A stretch of DNA of 64,000 nt from Candidatus Brachybacterium merdavium (GTDB lineage Bacteria; Actinomycetota; Actinomycetes; Actinomycetales; Dermabacteraceae), in contig DWZH01000038.1 of assembly GCA_019118275.1 (NCBI GenBank), forward strand, positions 1 to 64,000, in the 5' to 3' direction. The translations under genes and the position numbers were made by a program. The notes below the pieces were generated by a model. That model was not told the DNA's origin, searched no databases, and saw only the letters and a program-made list of their open reading frames with translations. Positions within the stretch are counted from its first letter, which is position 1. Each line of letters begins with the position of its first letter. This document shows, piece by piece, positions 1-7,657 of this stretch.

Positions 1-2
1 TC

Positions 3-995
3 CACTACCACCTGCTCCAAACCGACCTCCCCGTGGGAAGCGCGGAGCTCATCCACATCGAGCGAGCCTACCGTGACGCGCTCGCACTTGCCCTCGGAGT
101 CGGACTGGTGGTCTCCCTCCTGGCCGCGGGATTTGTCACCTGGAACCTGGCGCGACGACTCCGCCAGACGCTCCAGGGCCTCACCTCGACTGTCGATGAA
201 CTGTCCCGGGGCCATTACTCCACACGCGTGCCCTCCGTCGGCGCCGGGACCGAACTCGACTCCCTGGCCGCCACGCTCAACGACATGGCTGCACGCCTGG
301 ACGCCGTCGAAGAGACCCGACGCCAACTGCTCTCCGACCTCGCCCATGAGCTGCGCACCCCTATCGCCACCCTCTCGGCACATCACGAGGCGATGGCCGA
401 TGGTGTCATCGAGCCCGAGGCGGCCATGCCCATCCTCGCCGGCCAGACCGTTCGCCTGTCGCGCTTGGCCGACGACATCAGTGAGGTATCCCGGGCCGAG
501 GAAGGCCAGCTCCCGGTACAGCTGCGCGCCATCGCCATCGATGACCTGCTGGAATCGGCCCTCCAGGAATGGGAGGAACGGTGTGAGACGGCGGGGGTGA
601 CATTACGGCGAGAAGTGGCCCTGCCCCACTCCATGACGATCCACGCGGACCCGGACCGCCTCGCCCAAGTTCTGGGGAACCTGCTGAGCAACGCTCTGCG
701 GCACACCTCCTTCGGAGGCACCGTCACGGTCTCGGCAACCACCCACGGCAGCACGGTGGAGATCGCGGTAGCGGACGACGGCGAAGGGTTCACCACTGAG
801 GACCGGTCTCGCCTGTTCGAACGCTTCTTCCGCGCCGACAGCTCACGGACACGTGAGAACTCCGGCTCAGGCATCGGCCTGACGATCAGTCGGGCCCTGG
901 TCGATTCGCACGGTGGGACCATGACTGCGGCCAGCGAGGGTCCGGGACGGGGAGCCACCTTCACCATCCGATTGCCCCGAGCGAGCGATCGCTGA
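3..995 (+). CDS. Sensor histidine kinase, 5'-truncated by the window edge
   Basis: This is the C-terminal part of a two-component sensor kinase. The reading frame is open to the left edge, so the gene starts outside the window; the GTG at 33 is probably internal. Counting from that GTG, a membrane helix lies at about residues 15-37, a HAMP linker follows, the dimerisation/phosphoacceptor box LAHELRTP has its histidine near 105, and the ATP-binding domain shows NLLSNALRHT, DDGEGF and GSGIGL. A response regulator is expected upstream. It converges on the copper/redox operon, so a metal or envelope-stress signal is possible, but its ligand cannot be inferred from this part. Confidence 0.88.
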   Translation, partial: HYHLLQTDLPVGSAELIHIERAYRDALALALGVGLVVSLLAAGFVTWNLARRLRQTLQGLTSTVDELSRGHYSTRVPSVGAGTELDSLAATLNDMAARLDAVEETRRQLLSDLAHELRTPIATLSAHHEAMADGVIEPEAAMPILAGQTVRLSRLADDISEVSRAEEGQLPVQLRAIAIDDLLESALQEWEERCETAGVTLRREVALPHSMTIHADPDRLAQVLGNLLSNALRHTSFGGTVTVSATTHGSTVEIAVADDGEGFTTEDRSRLFERFFRADSSRTRENSGSGIGLTISRALVDSHGGTMTAASEGPGRGATFTIRLPRASDR

Positions 996-1030
996 TCGCT
1001 GAGCCGGCAGCGGAAGGCGGGCTGCAGCTC

Positions 1031-1798
1031 TCAGACGACTGTCGTGAAGGTACCGATCCGCACTTGCAGCATCGCCATCCACTGCTCCCACACTCCGGTG
1101 ACCAGCAGCAGTCCGATGGCGATGAGCACCGAGCCCCCGAAGATCTGGAGCGTGCGGCGATGCCGGGACAGCACTCTGGAGATGCCGAGAGCGCGACGGA
1201 ACACGAGGGCGAAGAGGATGAACGGGATCCCGAGCCCGATCGCGTAGCCAAATGCGAGGAGTGCGCCGCGGCTCGCGGAAGCCTCCCCGAGGCTGAGCGC
1301 CGCGACCGCGGCGAACGTCGGGCCGATGCACGGGGTCCACGAGAAGCCGAACGTGATCCCGAGCAGCGGGGCTCCGGCTAGTCCGGCATCAGGACGCTTC
1401 CGAATCCTCTTCTCGCCGGAGAGGCGGGGGAAGACTCCCACGAACACCAGGCCCATGAGGATGACCAGCACTCCGGAGACCCGATTGATCGCGCTCGTGT
1501 ACTGGATCATCAATGACCCGAGTGCACCGACGAACCCGCCGATGACCAGGAACACTGCCGTGAAGCCGGCGACGAACAGCACCGCGCCAGTGACCAGGCG
1601 CCATGGTCGTTCCCCAGGATCGCTGGTGCGGCGCGGTCCGGCGTTTCGTCCGGTGAGACCGGTGATGTATCCGAGGTAGCCGGGGACCACGGGGAGCACG
1701 CACGGGGAGAGGAATGCGACCAGACCGGCCACCAGAGACAGCAGCAGGGCTGCCGCCAAGGGTCCGCTCATCACGGTGGAGGCGAACAGTTCACCCAT
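1031..1798 (-). CDS. ccdA: CcdA/DsbD-type transmembrane thiol-disulfide carrier
   Basis: This 255-residue polytopic membrane protein of the CcdA (DsbD transmembrane domain) family carries reducing electrons from cytoplasmic thioredoxin to extracytoplasmic thiol proteins. It shows about six hydrophobic segments and the two family cysteines, in SPCVLP near residue 32 and in TPCIGP in the fourth or fifth helix. Its ATG overlaps the stop of the upstream thioredoxin-like gene by 1 nt (TGATG) and a GGAGG lies about 9 nt upstream, so the two are translationally coupled. In this operon it probably serves the TlpA-like lipoprotein and, through it, the copper protein CueP, rather than cytochrome c maturation. 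No cytochrome maturation genes are seen here. Confidence 0.9.
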   Translation of the reverse strand: MGELFASTVMSGPLAAALLLSLVAGLVAFLSPCVLPVVPGYLGYITGLTGRNAGPRRTSDPGERPWRLVTGAVLFVAGFTAVFLVIGGFVGALGSLMIQYTSAINRVSGVLVILMGLVFVGVFPRLSGEKRIRKRPDAGLAGAPLLGITFGFSWTPCIGPTFAAVAALSLGEASASRGALLAFGYAIGLGIPFILFALVFRRALGISRVLSRHRRTLQIFGGSVLIAIGLLLVTGVWEQWMAMLQVRIGTFTTVV

Positions 1799-2481
1799 CA
1801 GGCGGCCTCCGCCAACACGGTCTCGATGAGGCTTTCGAGGGTGGTCTGTTCGGCCGCACCCGTGATCCGAGCGGCTACTCGTCCTTCAGCATCCAGGATC
1901 AATGTCGTCGGGACGGCGTTAGGGGAGACGCTGCCGTCCATGGCTGCGATCAAGGCGCCGTCTTGGTCGGGGATCGAGGGATAGGTGATGCCGAAGGTCT
2001 GCTCGAAAGCGGCGGCAGGCCCGGCCTTGTCGCGAGTGTTCACGCCCACGAATCCCACTCCCAGGACGCTGTACTCGGCGTGCGCGGCCTCCAGTGCCGG
2101 TGCTTCGACCCGGCACGGCGGACACGCGGCATACCAGACATTGACCACTAACGGCGCACCGCGCATCGCCACGGAATCGAACTCTTCGTTGCCGTACGTA
2201 CTGCCCCGGATCTCCAGAGGATCTGCGCGAGTCTCCCGGGGGATCTCGACGATGACGCCATCGCCGGAAACGTACCCGGCGCTGGCCTCACTCGCCGCAT
2301 CGGAGGAACTGCTGCATGCCGCCAGAAGGGGCGTAAGAACGAGCAGGCTCCCGCCCAGCCGCAGCGTGGCCCGCCGGCTGGGGCCAGGCCTGGCCCCGCT
2401 CCGCGCGGCGGTGCCCATTGAGTGCCAGGACGCGGGCCGGGTGTCTCGTCGGCTCAGGTGAGCTGGAGACTGGTCAGACAC
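1798..2481 (-). CDS. TlpA/ResA-like thioredoxin-fold lipoprotein
   Basis: This extracytoplasmic thiol-disulfide oxidoreductase is predicted to be lipid-anchored. An N-terminal hydrophobic stretch ends in a lipobox-like LLAAC at about residue 55. The redoxin domain carries the active site ACPPC after a WY pair, followed by the TlpA-like GVNTRDK region and a cis-proline-type segment (NAVPTT). The GTG at 2481 has AGAGGA about 9 nt upstream and overlaps cueP by 28 nt; an ATG at 2418 would give a shorter N-terminus but has no visible ribosome binding site. It probably receives electrons from the following CcdA and reduces a partner disulfide, with CueP the nearest candidate. Confidence 0.85.
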   Translation of the reverse strand: MSDQSPAHLSRRDTRPASWHSMGTAARSGARPGPSRRATLRLGGSLLVLTPLLAACSSSSDAASEASAGYVSGDGVIVEIPRETRADPLEIRGSTYGNEEFDSVAMRGAPLVVNVWYAACPPCRVEAPALEAAHAEYSVLGVGFVGVNTRDKAGPAAAFEQTFGITYPSIPDQDGALIAAMDGSVSPNAVPTTLILDAEGRVAARITGAAEQTTLESLIETVLAEAA

Positions 2482-3065
2482 GTCAGATCATCCTCTGCCT
2501 GAGTCGAGATGGACGCGGACCCCGTGTACTCCTCGAGGGCGCACGTGAGCTCGGCGGTGATCCCGCGCGGCAGCCAGAGACCGAAGAACCCGTTGTCATG
2601 CGTGGTACGAGTGCCCTCCTCGAGAATCTCTCCCGAGCCGGCATCGACCACGCTCACTGTGACCTCGCGGCTGCGCAGTTCCCCGCGGCACGTGGTCAGG
2701 CTGTGAAAGGCGCACTCGTGGGTGGTCTCCACGAACGGGGCCACCGACAGGTAGAACTGGCCCTCGGGAAGGGGCAGCTCGGCCTCCCGCCCCGCATCAT
2801 CTTGGAGCTGGACAGACGACGGCGTGACGCTGGCTATCAGGTTCTGCGGCCGTTCAGCCACCGGGAGCGCTTCGAGCCGGTCGATGATCTCGCGCGCGTC
2901 GATGTCTGCGAAGCCATGGTCCTGGAGCAACTCCTCGCTGCCCGTGACCGGAGCGGTCTCAGATCCGCTGCTGGAGCAACCGGCGATCACGAGCGGGAGC
3001 AGGCCGGCACCGATCATGAGCGATCGTCGAGGCAGCCGGACGGTGCGGCGACGGGTCGTGATCAC
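2454..3065 (-). CDS. cueP: CueP-family copper-binding lipoprotein
   Basis: This is recognised as CueP, the extracytoplasmic copper chaperone known from Salmonella. It has the family signature HEC-x3-HSLTTC near residues 115-125 and the C-terminal cysteine in TCLTSL. The N-terminus is a lipoprotein signal ending in VIAGC. I chose GTG 3065, which overlaps the ydhK stop by 4 nt (GTGA); an upstream in-frame GTG at 3098 would add 11 residues. Neither start has a clear Shine-Dalgarno, which fits translational coupling to ydhK. Salmonella CueP uses a redox-active disulfide, so the adjacent TlpA-like and CcdA genes are plausible dedicated reductants. Confidence 0.88.
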   Translation of the reverse strand: MITTRRRTVRLPRRSLMIGAGLLPLVIAGCSSSGSETAPVTGSEELLQDHGFADIDAREIIDRLEALPVAERPQNLIASVTPSSVQLQDDAGREAELPLPEGQFYLSVAPFVETTHECAFHSLTTCRGELRSREVTVSVVDAGSGEILEEGTRTTHDNGFFGLWLPRGITAELTCALEEYTGSASISTQAEDDLTCLTSLQLT

Positions 3066-3658
3066 TGGAGGGGCTCGATCTCGCTCTCGACGACCCACTT
3101 GTGGTTGGTCATCATCATCCCGTCGGCCTCGAAGTCGACCATGTACACGGTCTCGTCGATGGCACTGTCGATGGTGGCGTCAGCGCCCTCCATGCCCGCC
3201 ATGTGCTCGGCGGTGATGACCACCTCGTTGCCCTCCGCCAGCGGTGCCTCGCCGGGGCTCTCGAGCTCCTCGTGGACGACCCACTTGTGGTCGGTGACCG
3301 GGTCCCCGCCATCGGTCGGCGTGAAGCTGACCGAGTAGGTCGTGGTCTCGAAGGCGCCGGTGATCGTCGCCGTCGCGCCCTCCATGCCCTCCATGTGGTC
3401 CGCTGTGAGCGTCACCTCGGTGCCGACGGGGAACTCGGGGTCCTCTGCGGGCATCATCCCTTCGGGCGCTGGGCCGCCATCCATCGGGTGCTCCATATCC
3501 GCGTGGCCGCCCCCATCGGACGCCTTCGACTCCTCTGATTCGCCCGACGTATCCGACGTCTGATCCTCGTCAGACCCATTGTCGGTGCAGCCGGCAAACA
3601 CAATCGCACCGGTGAAGACGACGGCCGCGAGACGACCGAAAGAACGACGAGAACGCAT
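3062..3658 (-). CDS. YdhK-family lipoprotein with two DUF1541 repeats
   Basis: This 198-residue secreted lipoprotein has a signal peptide ending in VFAGC, an acidic linker rich in Ser, Glu, His and Met, and two copies of a roughly 50-residue DUF1541 unit. Each unit has a HMxGMEGA core and ends in HKWVV. The methionine- and histidine-rich motifs suggest copper binding outside the membrane; in other actinobacteria and firmicutes this family sits near copper genes. It is the first gene of the operon, with CTAGGAGA just before the ATG, and a MerR-type promoter-like element lies 32-87 bp upstream. The exact biochemical role of the family is unsettled. Confidence 0.87.
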   Translation of the reverse strand: MRSRRSFGRLAAVVFTGAIVFAGCTDNGSDEDQTSDTSGESEESKASDGGGHADMEHPMDGGPAPEGMMPAEDPEFPVGTEVTLTADHMEGMEGATATITGAFETTTYSVSFTPTDGGDPVTDHKWVVHEELESPGEAPLAEGNEVVITAEHMAGMEGADATIDSAIDETVYMVDFEADGMMMTNHKWVVESEIEPLQ

Positions 3659-3689
3659 ATTTTCTCCTAGTCAGAGGACACTTTCCGCC

Positions 3690-3721
3690 AGCCTATGGCC
3701 CCTAGATCAAGGTCTCCTCAA
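3690..3721 (-). promoter_or_regulatory. Candidate MerR-type metal-responsive promoter for ydhK operon
   Basis: Read on the minus strand, TTGAGG (3721-3716) and TAGGCT (3695-3690) are separated by 20 bp, the over-long spacer typical of MerR-family promoters. The spacer holds a near-perfect palindrome, CCTTGATCTAGG (3712-3701), centred within 1 bp of its middle. No MerR gene is present in the window. Confidence 0.45.
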
Positions 3722-3745
3722 GGTCAGATCTTGACTTCTTGAGGA
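3715..3745. promoter_or_regulatory. Perfect 8-bp inverted repeat upstream of ydhK
   Basis: TCCTCAAG (3715-3722) and CTTGAGGA (3738-3745) form a perfect inverted repeat with a 15-bp spacer. The spacer itself holds GTCA-N5-TGAC. The left arm overlaps the -35 hexamer of the candidate ydhK promoter, so this is a plausible second operator in the region between the divergent copper genes. Confidence 0.45.
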
Positions 3746-3878
3746 CAGCGCTGACCAGTCGGCCCTCAGCGCCTGTGAACGAACGGTCCACTCGCTTCCG
3801 TCTCTCGAGACCCCTGGCTATCGTCGTCGGGGCGGGCCGGTATCCGCCGGCCGGTTCGGAACGAGAAGGAGCAGGATC

Positions 3879-4289
3879 ATGACCCGTCACGTCACCTCAA
3901 TGCTTCAGACCTACCCGAAGGACCTCGGCGCCATCGACCAACAGAAGCTCGCCGAATGCATCGAGGCCTGCTTCGAATGTGCCCAAACCTGCACCGCCTG
4001 CGCGGACGCCTGCTTGGCCGAGGACATGGTGGCGGAACTGACCCAGTGCATCCGCTTGAACCAGGACTGCGCCGATGTCTGCGAGGCAACCGGCCGGGTC
4101 CTGTCCCGCCAGACCGGGAAGAACGTCGCCCTCACCCGAGCCCTGCTCGAAGCGTGTCAGGCGGCATGCCGGTCCTGCGCCGAGGAGTGCGAGAAGCACG
4201 CAGAGATGCACGAGCACTGCAAGGTCTGCGCGGACGCCTGTCGTCGCTGCGAGAAGGCCTGCGCCGAGCTGCTGGCCTCGATCGGCTGA
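3879..4289 (+). CDS. Four-helix-bundle copper storage protein (Csp-like)
   Basis: This 136-residue protein has 18 cysteines, mostly in CxxxC and CxxC spacings along predicted helices. That is the hallmark of the Csp/DUF326 four-helix-bundle proteins, which store many Cu(I) ions inside the bundle. There is no signal peptide or Tat motif, so it resembles the cytosolic Csp3 type. AGAAGGAG precedes the ATG at good spacing. It is divergent from the ydhK-cueP-tlpA-ccdA operon, so the locus covers both cytosolic storage and extracytoplasmic handling of copper. Confidence 0.9.
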   Translation: MTRHVTSMLQTYPKDLGAIDQQKLAECIEACFECAQTCTACADACLAEDMVAELTQCIRLNQDCADVCEATGRVLSRQTGKNVALTRALLEACQAACRSCAEECEKHAEMHEHCKVCADACRRCEKACAELLASIG

Positions 4290-4309
4290 CACCGCCGCCT
4301 CTGCATGCA

Positions 4310-4344
4310 AAGGGGAGCCCCGACCGTTGGTCGAGGCTCCCCTT
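4310..4344. terminator. Hairpin terminator between convergent csp and NlpC/P60 genes
   Basis: AAGGGGAGCCCCGACC and GGTCGAGGCTCCCCTT form a 16-bp stem with one mismatch around a 3-nt loop (GTT). It lies between two convergent stop codons and could act in both directions. No long T-tract follows. Confidence 0.75.
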
Positions 4345-4366
4345 GCGTCAGTGTTGTGACCTGCGG

Positions 4367-5188
4367 TCAGCGGAAGGTGACAAAGGTGGGATTGCCCCAG
4401 ATGGTCCGCTCGGTGACAGCGCCCGGCGAGCGTCCCGCGTCGATGACCGTGTCCCCACCGGCGTAGATCCCGAGGTGGCCGGGCCATACGACCAGATCAC
4501 CGGGCTGGGCCTCGGACTTGGAGACCGTGGTGCCGGCCGCGACCTGCTGGGACGAGGTGCGGGGCAGGTCAATGCCGGCCTGCGCGTACGCGTAAGAACT
4601 CAGGCCAGAGCAGTCGAAGCTGACGCCCGGATTGGAGGTACCCCATGAGTAGGAGGCGCCGATCTGGCTGCGCGCGGCGTCGACGATCGCCTGCTGAGAG
4701 TTCGTCGCCGAGTGCGCCGGGGCAGGAGCAGACGTCCCGCCGCCTGAGATCGAAGCGCCGCTGCCGTTCAGTGCGCCGCGCGTCTCTGGGCCCACGACCC
4801 CGTCGATCTGCAGGTCATGGGTGCGCTGGAAGTCCTTGACGGCGCCGTGGGTGAGCTTGCCGAACTTGCCGTCGACGGCCAGCGAGGCGCCCTGCTCGTT
4901 GAGCGCGCTCTGGAGCTGCTCCACCGACGCTCCCTGCGAACCCCACCGCAGCTTCTCGGCCGCGAGTGTAGAGGTCGCATGGGCAGGAGCCGGCGCCGCG
5001 GGGGCTGAGGCCTGGGCAGCAACGGCCGGTGTGGCGGGGGCGGCCTGCGCGGGGCCCGCGAGCAGTGTGGAGCCGATGACGACCGTGCCGAGCACGGCGG
5101 CACCGCCGGCGCCCCGCAGTGCGCGGCCGGCGGTCCCGACAGGCGTGACTGCTCGGCCGATGGCGCGGTGGGTGTTGTTCTGGGCCAT
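4367..5188 (-). CDS. Secreted NlpC/P60 peptidoglycan hydrolase with peptidoglycan-binding domain
   Basis: This 273-residue exported cell-wall hydrolase has a signal peptide with cleavage likely after AGPAQA, an Ala/Pro-rich linker, a PG_binding_1 domain (about residues 78-140, with FQRTHDLQIDGVVGP), a Ser/Gly/Thr linker and a C-terminal NlpC/P60 domain. Catalytic residues are visible: Cys in FDCSGL near residue 192 and His in GHLGIY near 236. Such enzymes cut stem-peptide bonds. GGAG lies 8 nt before the ATG. It ends against a shared terminator and has a long upstream region with no gene, so it is probably transcribed alone. Confidence 0.9.
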   Translation of the reverse strand: MAQNNTHRAIGRAVTPVGTAGRALRGAGGAAVLGTVVIGSTLLAGPAQAAPATPAVAAQASAPAAPAPAHATSTLAAEKLRWGSQGASVEQLQSALNEQGASLAVDGKFGKLTHGAVKDFQRTHDLQIDGVVGPETRGALNGSGASISGGGTSAPAPAHSATNSQQAIVDAARSQIGASYSWGTSNPGVSFDCSGLSSYAYAQAGIDLPRTSSQQVAAGTTVSKSEAQPGDLVVWPGHLGIYAGGDTVIDAGRSPGAVTERTIWGNPTFVTFR

Positions 5189-5560
5189 GGTTCAACTCCG
5201 TAATATTCCCACCCCGTATCGGGCGAGAGTCGATGACTTCGTCAGTGCCGCAGCGACGGCGGAGCGAGCATCGAGGAGACGGCTCCTGTCGTGGGCTGCG
5301 AGATCAACGTACGGGCCAAATCGGCCGATCTACCGAGGCATGAAACGCCCGGTTCGAAAATTTAACCGCGGCTTTACGCGCGTTCCGCCGATACCCCCGG
5401 AGGGTAGGGGTCGCCTTTACTTCCCAGGGGCACGAAGAGGGAACAAGGGAACGAAGGCAACCCTACTGACAGCTCTCCCTCTCATCAGCGGACCGGCGCA
5501 GAAGACTTGCGCGGACGCCCATCCGCGCGGCACGAAACCACACCCGGTACGGGCGCTCGA
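5189..5560. other. Intergenic region between NlpC/P60 and lsr2 (372 bp)
   Basis: There is no coding sequence here. It would hold the NlpC/P60 leader and promoter and the 3' end of lsr2 transcription. It includes a local AT-rich patch at about 5356-5364 (AAAATTTAA). I looked for the c-di-AMP (ydaO) riboswitch that often precedes such hydrolase genes in actinobacteria but did not find its conserved blocks. Confidence 0.6.
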
Positions 5561-5878
5561 TCAGTTCGCCGCGGCGTACGCCTCGCGAACGTCGGCGGGG
5601 ATGCGGCCCCGCTCGGAGACCTCGTATCCGTTCTCGGACGCCCACTGGCGAATCTTCTTCGCATCGCCGGCCGTGCCGCCTCCCGTGCCGCGCCGCGCGC
5701 GACCGCCGGTACGGCGGGCCGGAGCCGTCCACTTCTCCAGCTCGGAGCGCAGCTGGCGAGCGTTGTCGTCGTTCAGGTCGATTTCGTACGCGACGCCGTC
5801 GAGCCCGAACGTGACCGTGTTCGTAGCGTCCGTTCCGTCGATATCGTCCACGAGGAGAACTTGGGTTTTGCGGGCCAT
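5561..5878 (-). CDS. lsr2: Lsr2-family nucleoid-associated protein
   Basis: This 105-residue Lsr2 is a small actinobacterial histone-like protein that coats and silences AT-rich, often foreign, DNA. The N-terminal dimerisation part (VLLVDDIDG, with the GVAYEIDL strand) is followed by a basic Gly/Arg linker and the C-terminal DNA-binding domain. That domain includes IRQWASENGYEV and the RGR motif that inserts into the minor groove. GGAGGT lies 4 nt before the ATG. The terminal repeat of an ISL3-type element begins only 27 bp upstream, so this copy has little room for its own promoter and lies directly behind the transposase gene in the same direction. Confidence 0.93.
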   Translation of the reverse strand: MARKTQVLLVDDIDGTDATNTVTFGLDGVAYEIDLNDDNARQLRSELEKWTAPARRTGGRARRGTGGGTAGDAKKIRQWASENGYEVSERGRIPADVREAYAAAN

Positions 5879-5905
5879 TACGACCTCCGATGATCAGGGT
5901 TATGG

Positions 5906-7359
5906 GGCTATTCGCATTTGAGTGTGGTGCCCTGCTGATTCAAGGTGCGCCGCCGGCGTGTTCGTCGGTGGCTGCGTAGCAGGATACGGGCCTGATAGTG
6001 GTCGTGGTTGCGGTAGCCACGGCCGGTGCGCTTGATGTGCTTGACGCCGGTGTTCGCGGCCTCGGTGCGGGCGTTGGTCACGCCGGTTGTGATGAACGTT
6101 TCGATCTCGTCCCACCACGCGTTGATGGTGTTCCACAGTGTCCAGGTTTCGGGCATATCCGCGGCGAGCACGGCGATCCCCAGCTGCCCGCGTGCGGTGG
6201 TGGCAGACTCGATGTCGTTGCAGGCCAGCAGCATCCGGGTGTGTTCTTTGACGGCCCAGGCAGCACTGATCTCATCGGTGGGGTCATCACGATCAAAGAC
6301 GTCCTGGAGCCGTCGCAGGGCCCGCAGCGAGAGCCGATCGCCGGCGCGCAGCAACAGCATCCGGTGGGCCCAGACCGGATCGTTCTTCCGGCCCCGGCGC
6401 CCGTGCTGCTCGCGCGAGACCCGCTGACGGACCGTGGTCACGGCCTGGTTGGCGAGCTTGACCAAGTGCCAGTGATCGACCGCCACGCGAGCCCGGGGCA
6501 GGGCCCGGGTGATCGCGGCCCGGAAGGGAGCCGAGGGGTCGATCGCGACGACCTTGATGCCCTCGCGCCATGACAGTGAGCGCTGCTCGAGCCAGCTTTG
6601 GATCCCGGTGCTGCCCCGGCCGTCGACGACGCCGAGGACCTGCCCGGTGCGGGCATCGACGAACGTCGACATCCACGGCTCGATCCGTCGCCACGAGCGG
6701 GTCTGGGGCTCGCGGAAGAACCGGGCGCGGGCGAAGCGGTGCTCGTCGATGCCCAGCTCACGCACCGCCACGGTGTCCGCATCGGGCAGGGTCACCGCAG
6801 CAGCATCGATCGCGTTCTGCACCGTCCACCAGGCCACCCCGAAGGCGGCGGCGACCTCCCCAACGGCGCGGCCGGAGTCGACCACCGCCTCGACCAGCTG
6901 CTCGCGCAGCCGCCGCGAGCACCGCGCGCGAAGCGGGAGCTCGTCGGTGGCCTGGGTGAACGTCCTGCGCGGACAGGCCGGCTCGGCGCAGACCATCCGC
7001 GGCTTGCGCACCACCACCTCGACCGCATCCCCACCACAGGGGAGGGCGGTCACGTGCTGGCGCGCCCAGGCATGGACCCGGGCAGAGAGCACTCCGCAGC
7101 CCGGACATGCCTCGTCCCTCGCGCGGGCCTGGACCACCACCCGCCGCCCTCCCAGGGGCAGGTCGACAGCGTCGACCACGTCGTATCCGGGCAGGTCGAA
7201 AACGATGCTGGCAGCGTCACGCCCATCGCGCGGCTGCGAGCACATATGCTCGATCACGGCTCGTGTCCTTCTGAAGCTGGATGTCTGACAACACCCATCC
7301 TCAGCAAGGGCACGAGCCATCTTGCGTCACGACACGACCACGCTCAACTGCGGAGAGCC
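5906..7359 (-). mobile_element. ISL3-type insertion sequence
   Basis: The element is bounded by imperfect terminal inverted repeats: GGCTATTCGCATTTGAG at 5906 and, on the minus strand, GGCTCTCCGCAGTTGAG from 7359 inward. They match at about 19 of 24 positions. One transposase gene fills the element, and its stop codon lies inside the left repeat. I could not find a matching 8-bp target duplication next to these ends, so the true outer boundary may differ by a few bases or the flanks have changed. Confidence 0.75.
5908..7320 (-). CDS. ISL3-family transposase
   Basis: This DDE-type transposase is 470 residues from ATG 7320, or 445 from the internal ATG at 7245, which better matches the usual ISL3 N-terminus. 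It has a zinc-finger-like N-terminus (CPGC and CxxxxCPRRTF), a helix-turn-helix region (VAAAFGVAWWTVQNAID), and the catalytic core with LGIDEHRFAR, DPSAPFR and VDHWHLVKLAN. The C-terminus contains NARTEAANTGVKHIKRTGRGYRN, which carries the family glutamate. The frame is intact with no internal stop, so the enzyme may be active. Confidence 0.92.
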   Translation of the reverse strand: MARALAEDGCCQTSSFRRTRAVIEHMCSQPRDGRDAASIVFDLPGYDVVDAVDLPLGGRRVVVQARARDEACPGCGVLSARVHAWARQHVTALPCGGDAVEVVVRKPRMVCAEPACPRRTFTQATDELPLRARCSRRLREQLVEAVVDSGRAVGEVAAAFGVAWWTVQNAIDAAAVTLPDADTVAVRELGIDEHRFARARFFREPQTRSWRRIEPWMSTFVDARTGQVLGVVDGRGSTGIQSWLEQRSLSWREGIKVVAIDPSAPFRAAITRALPRARVAVDHWHLVKLANQAVTTVRQRVSREQHGRRGRKNDPVWAHRMLLLRAGDRLSLRALRRLQDVFDRDDPTDEISAAWAVKEHTRMLLACNDIESATTARGQLGIAVLAADMPETWTLWNTINAWWDEIETFITTGVTNARTEAANTGVKHIKRTGRGYRNHDHYQARILLRSHRRTRRRRTLNQQGTTLKCE

Positions 7360-7657
7360 AGATTCTTGGTAGCGACAGCCTGGACGGGGGCAGACACTAC
7401 CGGCCTTCCACAATAGTTCACGCTCACCCGCGTTAGTGGGCATTTCGGTGAACACACAGGACGCCTAGAAGATCCGCGCGACGCAGCATTGGCGAATGCT
7501 GAAAGAATTCTGGTAGCCTGTTTCGCGCGTCGGCGGATAGGCCTGGTGGCTGGGAATGCATAAGATCCCGAGGAGAGCGATACCTCGGAGTCTTGCCTGT
7601 TCCGTGATCTCCCCAATCATGGACCAAAGATTTACCGGCATCACCACGGCAGCGCGG
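7321..7657. other. Non-coding stretch between IS right end and next gene
   Basis: The first 39 bp hold the right terminal repeat of the insertion sequence. Beyond that I see no convincing gene; the short open frames here have no ribosome binding site and no recognisable sequence. Base composition is lower in GC than the core genome, as in the rest of the accessory region. Confidence 0.55.

Noticed and set aside
5189-5560. Possible c-di-AMP (ydaO) riboswitch upstream of the NlpC/P60 gene
   Set aside because: The location is right for an actinobacterial cell-wall hydrolase, but on the minus strand I could not find the conserved blocks of that riboswitch.
5898-7370. 8-bp target-site duplication around the ISL3 element
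   Set aside because: Flanks tested at several boundary choices (for example GGTTATGG and AGATTCTT) do not match.
7344-7640. Small minus-strand genes between the IS and the next gene
   Set aside because: Competing short frames with no Shine-Dalgarno and no recognisable domain; they partly overlap the IS terminal repeat.
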